Shown: positions 23,060-33,029 of the stretch, one piece after another | Position numbering within the stretch: position 1 is the stretch's first letter | Layout: each line of letters opens with the position of its first letter | From: Artemia franciscana | Taxonomy: Eukaryota > Arthropoda > Branchiopoda > Anostraca > Artemiidae | Assembly (NCBI RefSeq): GCF_032884065.1 | Contig: NC_088871.1 | Location: 46,520,440 to 46,584,439 of the forward strand | Direction of reading: 5' to 3' | DNA length: 64,000 nucleotides | Position numbers and translations under genes: made by a program | Notes under the pieces: generated by a model | Database searches by the model: none | The model's input: the letters and a program-made list of their open reading frames with translations, nothing else | What the model was told of the DNA's origin: nothing

Positions 23060-23375
23060 TTCAATGTCATTGTCACTCTGAATAAGTGGGCACATGTCAA
23101 TCGGGAGGAAAAAATAAAAACAAAACCTTTGACGTAAATAAATCTAAAAACAAATATAATTTTTTGAATGATATGTTGCCAAAGTTGTTTACAGAAATTT
23201 GCACAATAATGTTGCAGCAAAAAAAGTAGCCAAAAATTATTGGTTCAGATATTATTCTAAACCAGTGTCACTCTGACAACGACAGAATGTCAATTGTCAG
23301 AATCACAATGTAATTCCGTGTCATTGTCATTCTGAACAAGTGAACACATTTTAATCGGGAGGAAAATTAAAAATG
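23060..23375. repeat. Direct duplication in the Spätzle-like intron
   Basis: GTCATTGTCACTCTGAATAA through CAATCGGGAGGAAAAAATAA (about 23066-23118) recurs as GTCATTGTCATTCTGAACAA through TAATCGGGAGGAAAATTAAA (about 23320-23371). The offset is about 253 bases. No coding content. Confidence 0.65.
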
Positions 23376-23649
23376 GAAGGCATAATTAAACGCAAAGACT
23401 CACGGCATGATTGTACGGGGCATAATCGTTTGGAAATGCATGAAAAAATAAGACTTTGATTAAATCTATTTTTTTCTATTCTCTACTAAATATACCTCCA
23501 ATTCTTTTATTCTTTAGTAATTTGTTAACGATTACTAGTAATTGTTAAAAAAAAGTGCATTTTGGGATTGAAAATGATTTCAGATTTGCAACCTATGTTA
23601 GGAAGTAAAAAGAAATACAGACGCTATTAAAACTAAAATTAAGGTAAGC

Positions 23650-24005
23650 AGGGGCGGATATAGAATTTGTGTTGGGGGAGGGGGCACTAATAAATTTTCG
23701 CTCCCTCAATGGTATTTTTCGTCCCAGACAACTTTCAACCTACTGATGGGGCACATTTCCGTAAACCATACCCTGAATCAGGGCCATATCCAGGATCTTT
23801 TTTTGGGGGGGGGGTACAAACGGATTTTTTCGGCGGGAGGGGGGTGGGAGGCTTACAAAAGATTTCTGAAAAATTATCAAAATTTTGTTTATATTCTTTT
23901 TTTTATGTTTTACCAGTCGGACACAAAATGTGTTTTTTTTGGGGGGGGCCTTAAACCCTCTACCCTTCCCCCTGGAAACGACTTTGCCCTGAATCCACCC
24001 CTGAA
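23650..24005. repeat. G-rich interspersed repeat
   Basis: CAGGGGCGGATATAGAATTT at about 23650 and CAGGGCCATATCCAGGATCT at about 23778 start G-rich stretches. The block closes with CCCTGAATCCACCCCTGA, roughly inverted to the start. The core (AAAAGATTTCTGAAAAATTA, then CAGTCGGACACAAAATGTG) is also recognisable in relatives at about 27850-28030 and 34430-34610. Open frames across it on both strands are artefacts of the G runs. Confidence 0.6.
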
Positions 24006-24676
24006 GGTAAGACAAATAATGTCATCCCAATAAAATGTATGCATGGATAACTTTAGTCTGCAAATTTTATTTTTAACTAAAAATTTTATTTACAATGGAA
24101 TAACAATGGTTCGTGAGTTCTGTAGATTTAATTTGCCGTGTTAAATTTATCTGATGTTCAAAATTATTGACGTAATTTTTGTTAGATCGAAAAAGATGCT
24201 TGATAAGCTTTCCCTAAAATCGGTCCTTCGGTACCCGGGGAGGTGTTTCTTTGGATTTACGGTAGCAGCTTGCTAATTCCGCTACCCGTTGAAAACTAAT
24301 AAATTAAAAAAAAAAAAATGACGCGGAAATAACTCCTTGTATATAAGGTGAAGCTGTCAACGATGTTTTTTCACAAAAATAAACGTATAACTTTTGTGAA
24401 TTAACATTGTTTTTATTTTTTGGGAAGGGGGTCAGGAAGGCAATGCATCGATATTGACTTTGGTTTCCTTTGCGTAACAGTTTTTTGGTGATTCAACGGA
24501 CAACCTATATGTATGCAGGCATTATAAAGTCGTAAAAATTACTTGTTGATTTCCATGATACCCGGTTTTAAACCCAAATAAGTTTGACCCTGGTACCAAA
24601 GAACAGACTTTAGTTTTAACGTGCCAGAAGTCACCTTTTAATAGCAAACAACTTTTAATTTTATTCCTTTTCTTAG

Positions 24677-25106
24677 AAATTCGAAATCATCAAAGATGCT
24701 CCCAACTAACTCTTGGGATTTCCTTCTGGGCAACGAGAGAATGTTTCCCGAACAACCAATTTATGAATGCTGCCCAACTGTTATGGAGCTTGTGGAGCCA
24801 AAAGGAGCAATAAATATAGAAGGAGAACTGGTGGAGCTATTTCGTGATTCAGAAACTGGGCAGAGGTTTTTTGAACATTCCTGCCGGTCCGACGTTGTGA
24901 ACAAGCCATGTGCATTTGTTGATAAAAAAGCGAAGAAACATTCCTTATGTGTGCAAAAATATACATACACTTATGCTCTTATTAGGGATTTTAGTTCTAA
25001 GAAACATTGGAAGCTAGATTATATAAAAATTAGAGGTGGCTGTGCTTGTGAAATACTTCCTCAAAAAGGCAAAAAAAAGAAAAAAGGGAGAAAAAGGAGG
25101 CCTTGA
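24677..25106 (+). CDS. Spätzle/neurotrophin-like cystine-knot ligand, terminal exon
   Basis: The exon follows a good acceptor (TTATTCCTTTTCTTAG) and runs to TGA. From the Met at 24696 the Cys positions are 25, 26, 63, 72, 85, 116 and 118. The order Cys, Cys, Cys, Cys and a terminal Cys-X-Cys, with VEPKGAINIEGELVELFRD, CVQKYTYTYALI and WKLDYIKIRGGCACE, is that of the Spätzle knot. Spätzle proteins are secreted as pro-proteins, cleaved, and dimerise to activate Toll receptors; they include the insect neurotrophins. This exon holds essentially only the knot. An unusual Lys/Arg-rich tail follows the last Cys. The pro-domain and signal peptide must lie in upstream exons. Which Spätzle subfamily is not clear. 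Confidence 0.85.
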
Positions 25107-25113
25107 ACTTAAC

Positions 25114-25119
25114 AATAAA
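25114..25119 (+). promoter_or_regulatory. Polyadenylation signal AATAAA after the Spätzle-like exon
   Basis: AATAAA lies 8 bases after the stop codon, with a T-rich stretch downstream. The short distance implies a very short 3' UTR, or use of a later signal such as AATAAATATC at about 25139. Confidence 0.5.
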
Positions 25120-25364
25120 ATTGTTTTGTAATATATCAAATAAATATCTACTTTTTTAATCACTTTAGTTGATCCACTTAGAATAATAAAGGGGAATGAG
25201 AATGAAATAGGAAATGGAATTATGGTTCTGACTGTTGGTTCACACAGGTTCGTCTATTTATGGGGAGTCTTTGAAAATTTTTCTTAGAGGAGGAATCTTC
25301 AAAACATGTCCTACCCTGGTGTGGTATTTTAGTTTTTTTTAAACTTGGAAGTTAAATTGAATAA

Positions 25365-25510
25365 AAATTCGATTTGGATGTGCTTGGGAACTAATTCCTC
25401 CAAAAAGTAGGAAGAGAAAAAAGGAAGAAAAAGGATGCCTTGAATTTAAGAATATTTTTTTTTATAATATTCAAATACAATGCTACTTTTTAACTCACTT
25501 TAATTGGACC
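25365..25510 (+). pseudogene. Decayed partial duplicate of the Spätzle-like 3' end
   Basis: The segment reads GCAWELIPPKSRKRKKEEKG, against GCACEILPQKGKKKKKGRKR in the intact exon. It continues with a 3' flank alike to the intact one: CCTTGAATTTAAGAATA against CCTTGAACTTAACAATA, and TTTTTAACTCACTTTAATTG against TTTTTAATCACTTTAGTTGA. The second Cys of the terminal Cys-X-Cys is Trp here, so this copy cannot close the knot. Only the end of the exon is recognisable; the upstream part from about 25160 is lost. It is a tandem partial duplication with an offset of about 335 bases. Confidence 0.75.
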
Positions 25511-26270
25511 ACTCATAGGAAAAATATTCCAAATAGGAAAAATATTTGCGAGCAAGATCATAGGCTCCCCCAGGTTCAATTGATTGGGGGAGGGTTAGAG
25601 TTTTTGTAGATACATTTTCCTTCATTGTTTTCGATTTTTTTCTTTGTTTTTGGACGGAGGACTTCGATTCAATATAAGGAGGAGTTGACACAATGTTTCC
25701 ACTCCCCCCCCCTTTCGGTTCCAGTAACAAAGTTTTCTATAGAAAATACGTAGGTGGCTCGTCTAATTTAGTAGATATTTCCGTGGGTTTTGTGGTAGCA
25801 ATATTTGCGAAAAAAAAAAAACGATGAAAGTCAGTTGATAAAATGCTGTGGACTAATTTGTAATATGTTTGTCTGCTGAACAGCGTTGCTAAAGCTTTGA
25901 GAGAAAACTGTACCGGCTTCCTGACCGTGACTGTACCGCAAGGGTAATTTGGAGTAATCTGAAATCTAGGCTAAATATTTAGTGATAGTCGCATTGGTTG
26001 TATTAATTCCATTTCACTGTGAGGTGAGAACGTCATGCCAAGGGTTGAAAAAATAAACCCAATGTTGAGATAACTCTGGATCCTGAGATACAAAAAATGC
26101 ATCGGTTTAAGTTTAACACAGTATCAGCCTCAAACCCCCCAAAGCATTTATAGAAGAAAATTATTGGTGAAACTATCTGAAGTCGTTCTCTAAGATGGCT
26201 GCTGGCGTTAGTTCTGGCTGCTGGCTTTCGATGGTCCTGTCCTTACCCTAGTAGCTTAAGCTAAAAGCAG
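25511..26270. other. No recognisable gene
   Basis: AT-rich sequence with G and C runs. The minus frame 25500-25730 shows no family feature. Confidence 0.5.
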
Positions 26271-26334
26271 AGTTGAGAGCTGCAAGCAAATGCAGCATTT
26301 CTGCAACTTGCAACAAACCTTACAGACATTTCAC

Positions 26335-26820
26335 CTTGCAAGCATTTCTATCTGAAAAAGCCTATTTCGTCAACAAACTGCAGTCCAACTTTACTAACGA
26401 ATATAGGCTGGGCTCTAGGTGGGCATTGTTTGCTGTAGCTGCAGAAACTCTCAAAAGCTATCCGGTTGTTTTTTCGTTTTTTTTTTGCTCCAAGCCTTTT
26501 GCCACAATAATCATTTTGAAAAGTCCATAGAAACAAAAGAGATAATAGATGGTATTTTGTATTTGAAGTCATAAAATAAAGATATGAAAAAGGATATATT
26601 CTCAGAATTCAACTTGACTCAGAAAAACTAGACTTGCAAGCACTTCTGTCTGAATAAGCTGATTTAGTTAACAGAATTGCAGTTCAACTTTATTCATGGA
26701 TATAGGGGTAGGCTATAGGTCAGCATTACGTATTGCAGCTGCAGAAAAACTCACAAGTCATTCGGTTTCTTTACAGTTTTTTTTTTGCGCCAGATCTTTC
26801 TGCACAATCACTAATTTACC
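26335..26820. repeat. Direct duplication, about 298-base offset
   Basis: CTTGCAAGCATTTCTATCTG, then TGCAGTCCAACTTTACTAAC, then GCAGAAACTCTCAAAAGCTA (26335-26525) recurs at 26633-26820 as CTTGCAAGCACTTCTGTCTG, TGCAGTTCAACTTTATTCAT, GCAGAAAAACTCACAAGTCA. The first copy carries an 85-residue open frame (26273-26530) that the second does not keep, so there is no sign of coding constraint. Confidence 0.7.
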
Positions 26821-27164
26821 GTCTGCCAAATGAAATTCCTTTCTTTCTCAGGAGATTATATTTGAAAAAATCATTGAATTAAGGTCAGTTTTAATCAAAT
26901 GTTTACCTTCAGCAGATAATTGATGCATTCAGTCTTCAATGGATCATATTCGAAAATAAGAACCGCAAAGTGGTAAATGAAACAAACTTCATCTGTTAAG
27001 GACCAGCCACGCTGAGCTGAAATCGGCGCTCAGATCAGAGTAGATGTGTATGAACGAGGAAGTTACGGTATCGGCAGGAATTGTTACCTTATATAACTTA
27101 TACTAGTGGTAATTGTTTTGGTAGTTGATTTGGTAATTGTTTTGGTAATTGTAGTGGTAGTTGA

Positions 27165-27489
27165 GCCGTCTTGGCTGAGTAGTTGGCGCGCTGGCGTGGG
27201 GAATTCTGTGTCCAAGGGGCAAGGGTTCAATCCCAGTTGTGACCAGTTATTTAGTTTGGTACGGGGGTCAGTGGCGTGACTCTGTAAGCTCAGCCAGAGT
27301 CGACCCAGCTCTAAATGGGTACCTGGAGAAATCTGGGGAAGGTAGGCAGGAAGGGTGTATGAAAGCACAGGATGGTTGGCCCCAGTCCCCCATTGCACTT
27401 CCTGGCTGAAGGGCCAGGAAACGGAGATCAGCACCATCGGTTTGGACCTTAAGGGTCTAGTGCCGTCTTACTACTACTACTTCTACTAA
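27165..27489 (+). mobile_element. tRNA-derived SINE
   Basis: An RNA polymerase III box A (TGGCTGAGTAGTTGG, 27172-27186) and box B (GGTTCAATCC, 27224-27233) are spaced about 37 bases apart, as in tRNA genes. A roughly 200-base non-tRNA body (ATGGGTACCTGGAGAAATCT, CTGGCTGAAGGGCCAGGAAA) follows, and it ends in a CTTACTACTACTACTTCTAC tail. The 117-residue minus-strand frame over it is a shadow. No clear target-site duplication was seen. Confidence 0.75.
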
Positions 27490-27494
27490 TTGTT

Positions 27495-28252
27495 TTGGGT
27501 TGTGAAAATATCAAGCTTCAGGGCAGCTTTTAAACAGTTTGTCACATTTGGTGCGTATTTTTTTAATATTTTTAACAACATCCATGTATTTTCCAGGTGG
27601 AACTACGCAAGGAGATGTGATAAAGATCTTATTGTAGGCACGTCACTTGTCAAAATGCGCCAAGGAGTCCTAATAAGAGGTGATAACTTGGGAATATTTC
27701 ATCACCTTTGAGGTGCTTTTGCTTGTAATTTTACTACAGTTATCAATGATAACTTTGCACAAATTCATGTTGGCTTTGCAAATCTGCAGGGAAAACTAGA
27801 ATTTTTTTCTACCTCTAGCTAACACAGAAGCCAATTTACCCAATCAGCAAGGCTGTATCCGGGGTGGGGGGTACTGGGTTTGAATCTGCCCTCCTCCGGA
27901 AATTTTTGTCCGACCTGTCAAAAAAAATAACGAAAATGCATATAAACAAATTTTTGGGGCGTCTTTAAAGATTATTTTTACAAAGCTCTCCCTCCCTGGA
28001 AAAAATACGCACTACACGCTTACCAAGGAGTGCCGATGTCAGTTTTGTATAACCAGCCCCAAAGCTCATAAGGGAAAACAAAACGTTTTTGAAAGATTTT
28101 TATTGACTAATTTGGAGATTTCACAGGAATATCCTGTAGGTTAATTTTTTGGGAATTTTGAACAGTCTCCACAGACTTTCTGTAGACACCGGAGAGCTGA
28201 CCGTAGATCTACAGATGAGTAAGTAGAAGTTGAAAAATTCAGCTCAGGGTCT
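27495..28252. other. No gene; a G-rich repeat fragment at about 27850-28030
   Basis: AAGGCTGTATCCGGGGTGGG and GTCCGACCTGTCAAAAAAAA, then AAATGCATATAAACAAATTT and GCGTCTTTAAAG, match 34431-34560 read in the same direction. The rest shows nothing I can name. Confidence 0.45.
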
Positions 28253-28260
28253 GCTCCTGG

Positions 28261-30447
28261 AAGTGTTTCCACTATGGGGATTTCCCCCCTAAAATGGGGA
28301 TTTTTTAAGTCTTTTAGGGGCGAGAGTTTTTTTTTTAGGGATTTGGGGATTTTTCCTCTCCCATGGACTTTTAGGGAAATTTTTGGGGGTTTTTCTTTAA
28401 TTTGTTCATCATCATCATCTTCTTGATCAGAGAAGCAGGATAATTGGATTTAGGATCTGTTTCCTTGGGAATTGAACTTGGAATCACAGAGAAGACCTTC
28501 TTCAGTTGCTTAAAAAATTTTAACACCACACAAATTCTGAGATGTACAGAAGTCCTAAGTAACAAACTAGCAACAAAGAACTGTTTGAAACAGTTCCATG
28601 CTGATATGGGCTTCAAACAATAATTTCAGCTTGGACTGTTCTCGATTAATGAAGTCATATGGTTTGTCATTTTTGGGTTGTTTCTTCATAAGATTATTTG
28701 GTAGACAGCATGTCATTTTTTCACAGGTCAGATAAATAAAGTTATAATATATTTTGATAGTTTTATAGGCTACGTAGTTGTTCTTACTGTAGTAAATTTT
28801 TTTGACAAGCATTGCATGTACGATTCTTTTTCTCCACAGTACTTGTATGAAGTTTACGATTTTTGTGTAAAATCAAAAAAACTTGAACTCGAACTTGTAG
28901 CCAGCTTTATAAGTACTGACGTGAATAATAGAGGTAGGTTATAACTTTTCGAACACCTCTCTTACCGTTTCATTACCCTAGTTTTTAACAGACAAAAAAA
29001 ATGACAGCCATTTTTTAAAAACAATGGTACATGTAGGAATAAATGGACTGTGTGTCTTTGGCAAGCCTACGTACCCAGGGGAAAATCATGAACCTTCATA
29101 CTATAATTGGTAAATTTTTTTTTATAATTTTTTTGACTTACAAATAAAGTGAACATACCACTCGATGTCTTCTTTTATGTTCTTTACAAAAATAACAATC
29201 ACTTTTGTCGCGAATTCAAATTTAAGCACAATTTGAGCTCTTGAAACCAAAATATTTCTAATTTTGGGGTATAAACAAAGCTTAAAATATTGGTTTCAGC
29301 ATTAAACTTCCTGCAGAATGACTATGTGGAATCAACTAGTGCTTTAGAAATCGATGTGAACAATCGGAAGTTTTAACTTCCCCTTGAAAGCGTTTACTTG
29401 GGTCCGAACGGACCAGATTCCCTCTGTACGTCAAGGTCAGATACCGTCGTCCCCCCTGATTCAATCGAAGTAGTTCTCAAAGCTGCACAGGCGTTCCATA
29501 TCAAAGCAGTACATATCAAAGCACCAGATACAGAAAAGGTTCTATTTCGAAGACGACATTTACAAATATGCTGAAATGGTTGACCCAGTGTCAGCTCAAT
29601 AACTTCAGCCTGCCTCTCTGCTACCTTTTGTTAGGAAGTATTGACGGATCCCATGGGACGGAACCAAAACCGAGCAGGAGTGGAGGAGGCAGAGCCTCAT
29701 CGATATTGAAAACGTCAAAACAATGGATGCCGTGACCTGATGGTGTTTGGTATTGGTGAAAAAAAAATGCTGCCGGAACAGAATTTGTATCCTAACCTGA
29801 AACCGGCAGTATTATTAATTCCACTGTTCCATTTTCAAATGTCAATGTCAAGAGATTTTTCAGTGCTGTAAAAGTAGTAAAAACTGACCGTCAGAATAAA
29901 TTGAAAATATAAACTTTGCGGGGGATTCTAAAAACAAAATATGGAATGAAAAGGGTTCAAGAAAGTGTGGAATGTGAAGATGATTAGTTACTTCACCACA
30001 AAAGAACGGTGAAAGCTTCAGCCAGCATACAAAAAATGTTGAAGACACATCAGGGGAAGATAAGGTCTGATTCCATTTTACAAGTTACGATTGAACAATA
30101 TTAAACATCTTGTACTGTAATCTACATTACAGTATTACATTTTCTTTTCTATTTGCTTAATATTATTTGAAGTATATTTGAAGCTATTTGTATTTAGCTG
30201 ATGATTAAAAAACGCTTTAAACGGCATGACAAGACATTTTATTATGGTAGTGATAGCTAGACTTCAATCTAAGAAGCCAAAATATGTTACCTTTCAATGG
30301 TACGGGTAAAATGAGATAGGGAGAAGCGGTTCAGGGAGTAATTAGAAAATGGAAGATTTTTAGGGATTTTGGAACTGAAGATGGGGATTTCTAGGGACTT
30401 TTCAGCTCTTTATTAGGGATTTAAAAAATGAGAAAGTGGAAACACTG
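28261..30447 (+). mobile_element. hAT DNA transposon, 2187 bases, decayed
   Basis: The left end reads AAGTGTTTCCACTATGGGGA. The right end, reverse-complemented, reads CAGTGTTTCCACTTTCTC, a hAT-type terminus. The flanks are GCTCCTGG (28253-28260) and GCTCCTAG (30448-30455), an 8-base target-site duplication with one mismatch, as expected of hAT elements. Both subterminal regions carry repeats of GGGATTT or its complement. A C-terminal transposase remnant lies at 29830-30025 on +. The rest of the coding region is broken by stops. Confidence 0.8.
29830..30025 (+). pseudogene. hAT transposase C-terminal (dimerisation) remnant
   Basis: One frame gives FFSAVKVVKTDRQNKLKI and, after a stop, TLRGILKTKYGMKRVQESVE. 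This fits the E-R-x-F-S-x-x-K-x-x-K-T-x-x-R-N-x-L pattern of hAT family C-terminal dimerisation domains. Upstream about 29690-29800 gives a possible further piece (RDLMVFGIGEKKMLP). Stops and frame changes rule out a working transposase. The assignment is supported by the terminal repeats and 8-base duplication of the surrounding element. Confidence 0.6.
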
Positions 30448-30519
30448 GCTCCTAGTGTACCACAGTAGACTTAATGCTATTGTGTGGGGCATTTACACCC
30501 TGTATTAAAGAGTGTGAGC

Positions 30520-30797
30520 AACTTATAAGAGTGGAAACGGTGCTAGTGTCGGCAAAAAACAACCATCGCCACCATCTAGCGCTTGATGATACTTGTTATT
30601 TTTCAAGCTTTGTAATCGTGCATCTGTCAGGAACTGAGATCAGACAATTATTACTACGCTAATTTTACCAATGGAATAAATTACATTCGTTATTCTTATT
30701 ACTATTATACTGAAGAAAATGCCATGTCGCCAAATGCTAGATGGCGTTGAGTTTATTTTTCGTCGAAACCGACGCCAGTTTCCGCTCTTGTAAGTTA
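30520..30797. mobile_element. Small foldback element (MITE-like)
   Basis: The left arm ACTTATAAGAGTGGAAACGG, then CCATCTAGCGCTTG (30521-30590), is mirrored by the right arm CAAATGCTAGATGGCG, then GTTTCCGCTCTTGTAAGT (about 30729-30795). The arms are about 70 bases and 80% alike by eye. It lies just outside the right end of the hAT element. The 62-residue frame through it is not a gene. Confidence 0.6.
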
Positions 30798-32440
30798 TTG
30801 ACAGTCTTTGCCATATATAACAAATGACAGACTAATGCAGGGAATCGAACAGTAATGAAAATTGGTTAAGCGCTAATCGCAATAAGCTCTGTTGAACGCG
30901 AGGTAGGCATAATGGAATGTAAAAATGATATTGGCAAAATGAAAACACCGGTGCATAATGATATTTCCCTAGCCCTTGTTTCTTGTGTAATTAAAACTGC
31001 CTTTTGCAAATATTTGTTCAAATGCTATAATTCAAAGACGTGCTTGATGTCATTTTTTCCAAATATTAGAGCCAAGAACTGGGCATAAAGTTTGGGTATT
31101 CTTATACACTAAGTAATAGCCTCTGTCGCGGGAATTAGCTCATTTTTGGATTCTCATTATTATTATTTTTCTAATTAGGCCTAACGCAAGTTTTTAAATT
31201 TTGTATTTACACATTTTATGTAGCAAAACTGTTAACTATTTTTGTGTAATAACATTGAAAATTCAGCTTTGTAATTTAAGGAAAAATTTACAAAAAGATA
31301 GCTAACACAAAAAATTCCAAAAGATAGCCTTACAAAAAAACTAGTCAGGCAAGGTAAGATTTCTGTAAAAAGGGGCTACCCTTCGCGAACCCTAAGGTTG
31401 GTTGAATACAAAGACCGAGTTCAAAATACACTCAAATACTGTTAGTGGCTCGGGGGGGGGGAGGGGGTGGATGATAATCTTATCTCGGTGCTCCTAACAG
31501 GCACATAAAGGAGGCACTTTCCAGCCACTGGTAGCCCTGCCCAGTGTCTGATTATAATGCAGGGTAGTATTTGGAATGCGTTCCCGAGATTGAACAGACG
31601 AACCAGTAATAGCTGCCAAAATCTTGCCTATGAACGTAAATCCTATTGGTCACACGAAGGACCGGCTGTAGCACAAGAAATGGTTCATTGAGGAGCAATC
31701 CAAGGTTGAAGAAAGAAGTTCTCTTGATAGTAACGGTCTTGAATCAAGTGCAACTTGGTGCTGATGGCAAGACCATGGTGAGCGACTCTCTATTCTCATT
31801 TGAGGGGTGACGATTTACTACCCAATCCGGTTTGAAGCTGGTGATTGGGGTGTTCAGGAGGAAGAAAATTAGAGTAAGTATTTTGACACTACCAAGGAAT
31901 GCTCTTCTAAAAAAGGGTAAAAAGGAGAAATACAAGCGCTATCTCTAAAATATCAGACCCAAGAGGGCACAACTAGCCCAATAGCTAATGGCGGGAAGGG
32001 GGAGTGGGTCTTATGGCCTAAATGTCGACTCACTTTCGTGAATCATCCAGCAATAATAATAATAATAATAACAATAATTTCCAGTTCTGGACCAAAACGT
32101 AATGAAATTTAAAAAGAAATGACAATTTTCAAATTCTAGGATATTTAAGAGAATCTTCAGGGCTGTGCTTTTTACGTCAATTCATGAATGATGAATATTG
32201 CATATTAATGAAATTAAATAAAACACTAATGGTATTTTAGGCAACTTCTATTGCCAGGTGCCAAGATCTACGAATTATCCTATTTAGAACATCCCAGGGT
32301 TTTGTGTAAAGAGCCTAAAGATTCAACGTCTCAGTACTACAGAGCCACAGTTGGGGGACATACGTTAAAAAAAATATATTCTAAGACCACATCGGCTATA
32401 CAAGACGTATGATAGACTAGAAAAAATAATAAATGAATAA
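30798..32440. other. No recognisable gene
   Basis: AT-rich, with a G run at about 31451 and an AATAAT run at about 32051. No open frame with family features. Confidence 0.5.
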
Positions 32441-32447
32441 TAAAATG

Positions 32448-33029
32448 CAACAGTCCCAAATTTTAGGGACGATTGGGGCTTTATAATAAACAAGTGGAGA
32501 GCAGGGGTATTTGGAGAGACGTGCGTTTTTAAGCTCAGATCAAAATATTTTGGTGTATTTTAGCGTATCGTACGACCAACAAAGAAAAAAAATAATCAAT
32601 GAATAATAAAAGTAAATAGCCGAGAAACGTGAGGGTAATGTCGGCCAGAGGACAGAAAAAAAGCAAAAACGACAAAAAAATGGTGTTTTGGCAAGGATCT
32701 TCGCCGAGTGCACAAAAAAAGAAGAAGAACTGAAATTCAACGACTTTTTCTTCTTTTTTTTCAAATACTGAAGACGGCTTTTCTTCCTTGCCGAAATATC
32801 TGCTTTTTGTTATTTATCTCCTTTTCATTCCACTGACTGACATTACCCTCACTCATCTCAGCTATTTAATTTTATTATATATTTATTGTTTTCTTTGTTT
32901 GTAGTACGATACGCTAAAATACACCAAAATATTTTGATCTGAGCTTTAAAATGCACGTCTCTCTAAATAACCCTGCTCTTCACTTGTTCCTTGAAACGTC
33001 CCAATCGTTCCTAAAAATAGGGACTGTTG
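32448..33029. mobile_element. Long foldback element, 582 bases
   Basis: The ends are CAACAGTCCC (32448) and GGGACTGTTG (33029). The arms continue inward: GATCAAAATATTTTGGTGTA, then TTTTAGCGTATCGTAC, against GTACGATACGCTAAAATACA, then CCAAAATATTTTGATC; and GTGAGGGTAATGTCGG against TGACATTACCCTCACTC. Nearly the whole element is a palindrome around an AAGAAGAAG centre at about 32740. No transposase and no clear target-site duplication were seen. Confidence 0.8.

Noticed and set aside
23709-24033. Three overlapping frames of 81-95 residues on both strands
   Set aside because: They depend on G and C homopolymers in a G-rich interspersed repeat.
27084-27437. 117-residue frame on minus
   Set aside because: It lies antisense across the tRNA-derived SINE and has no family features.
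29690-29800. Tc1/mariner-like reading around DLMVFGIGEKKML
   Set aside because: The surrounding ends and 8-base duplication are hAT-type, and the clear downstream motif is the hAT dimerisation domain. The similarity to mariner is weak.
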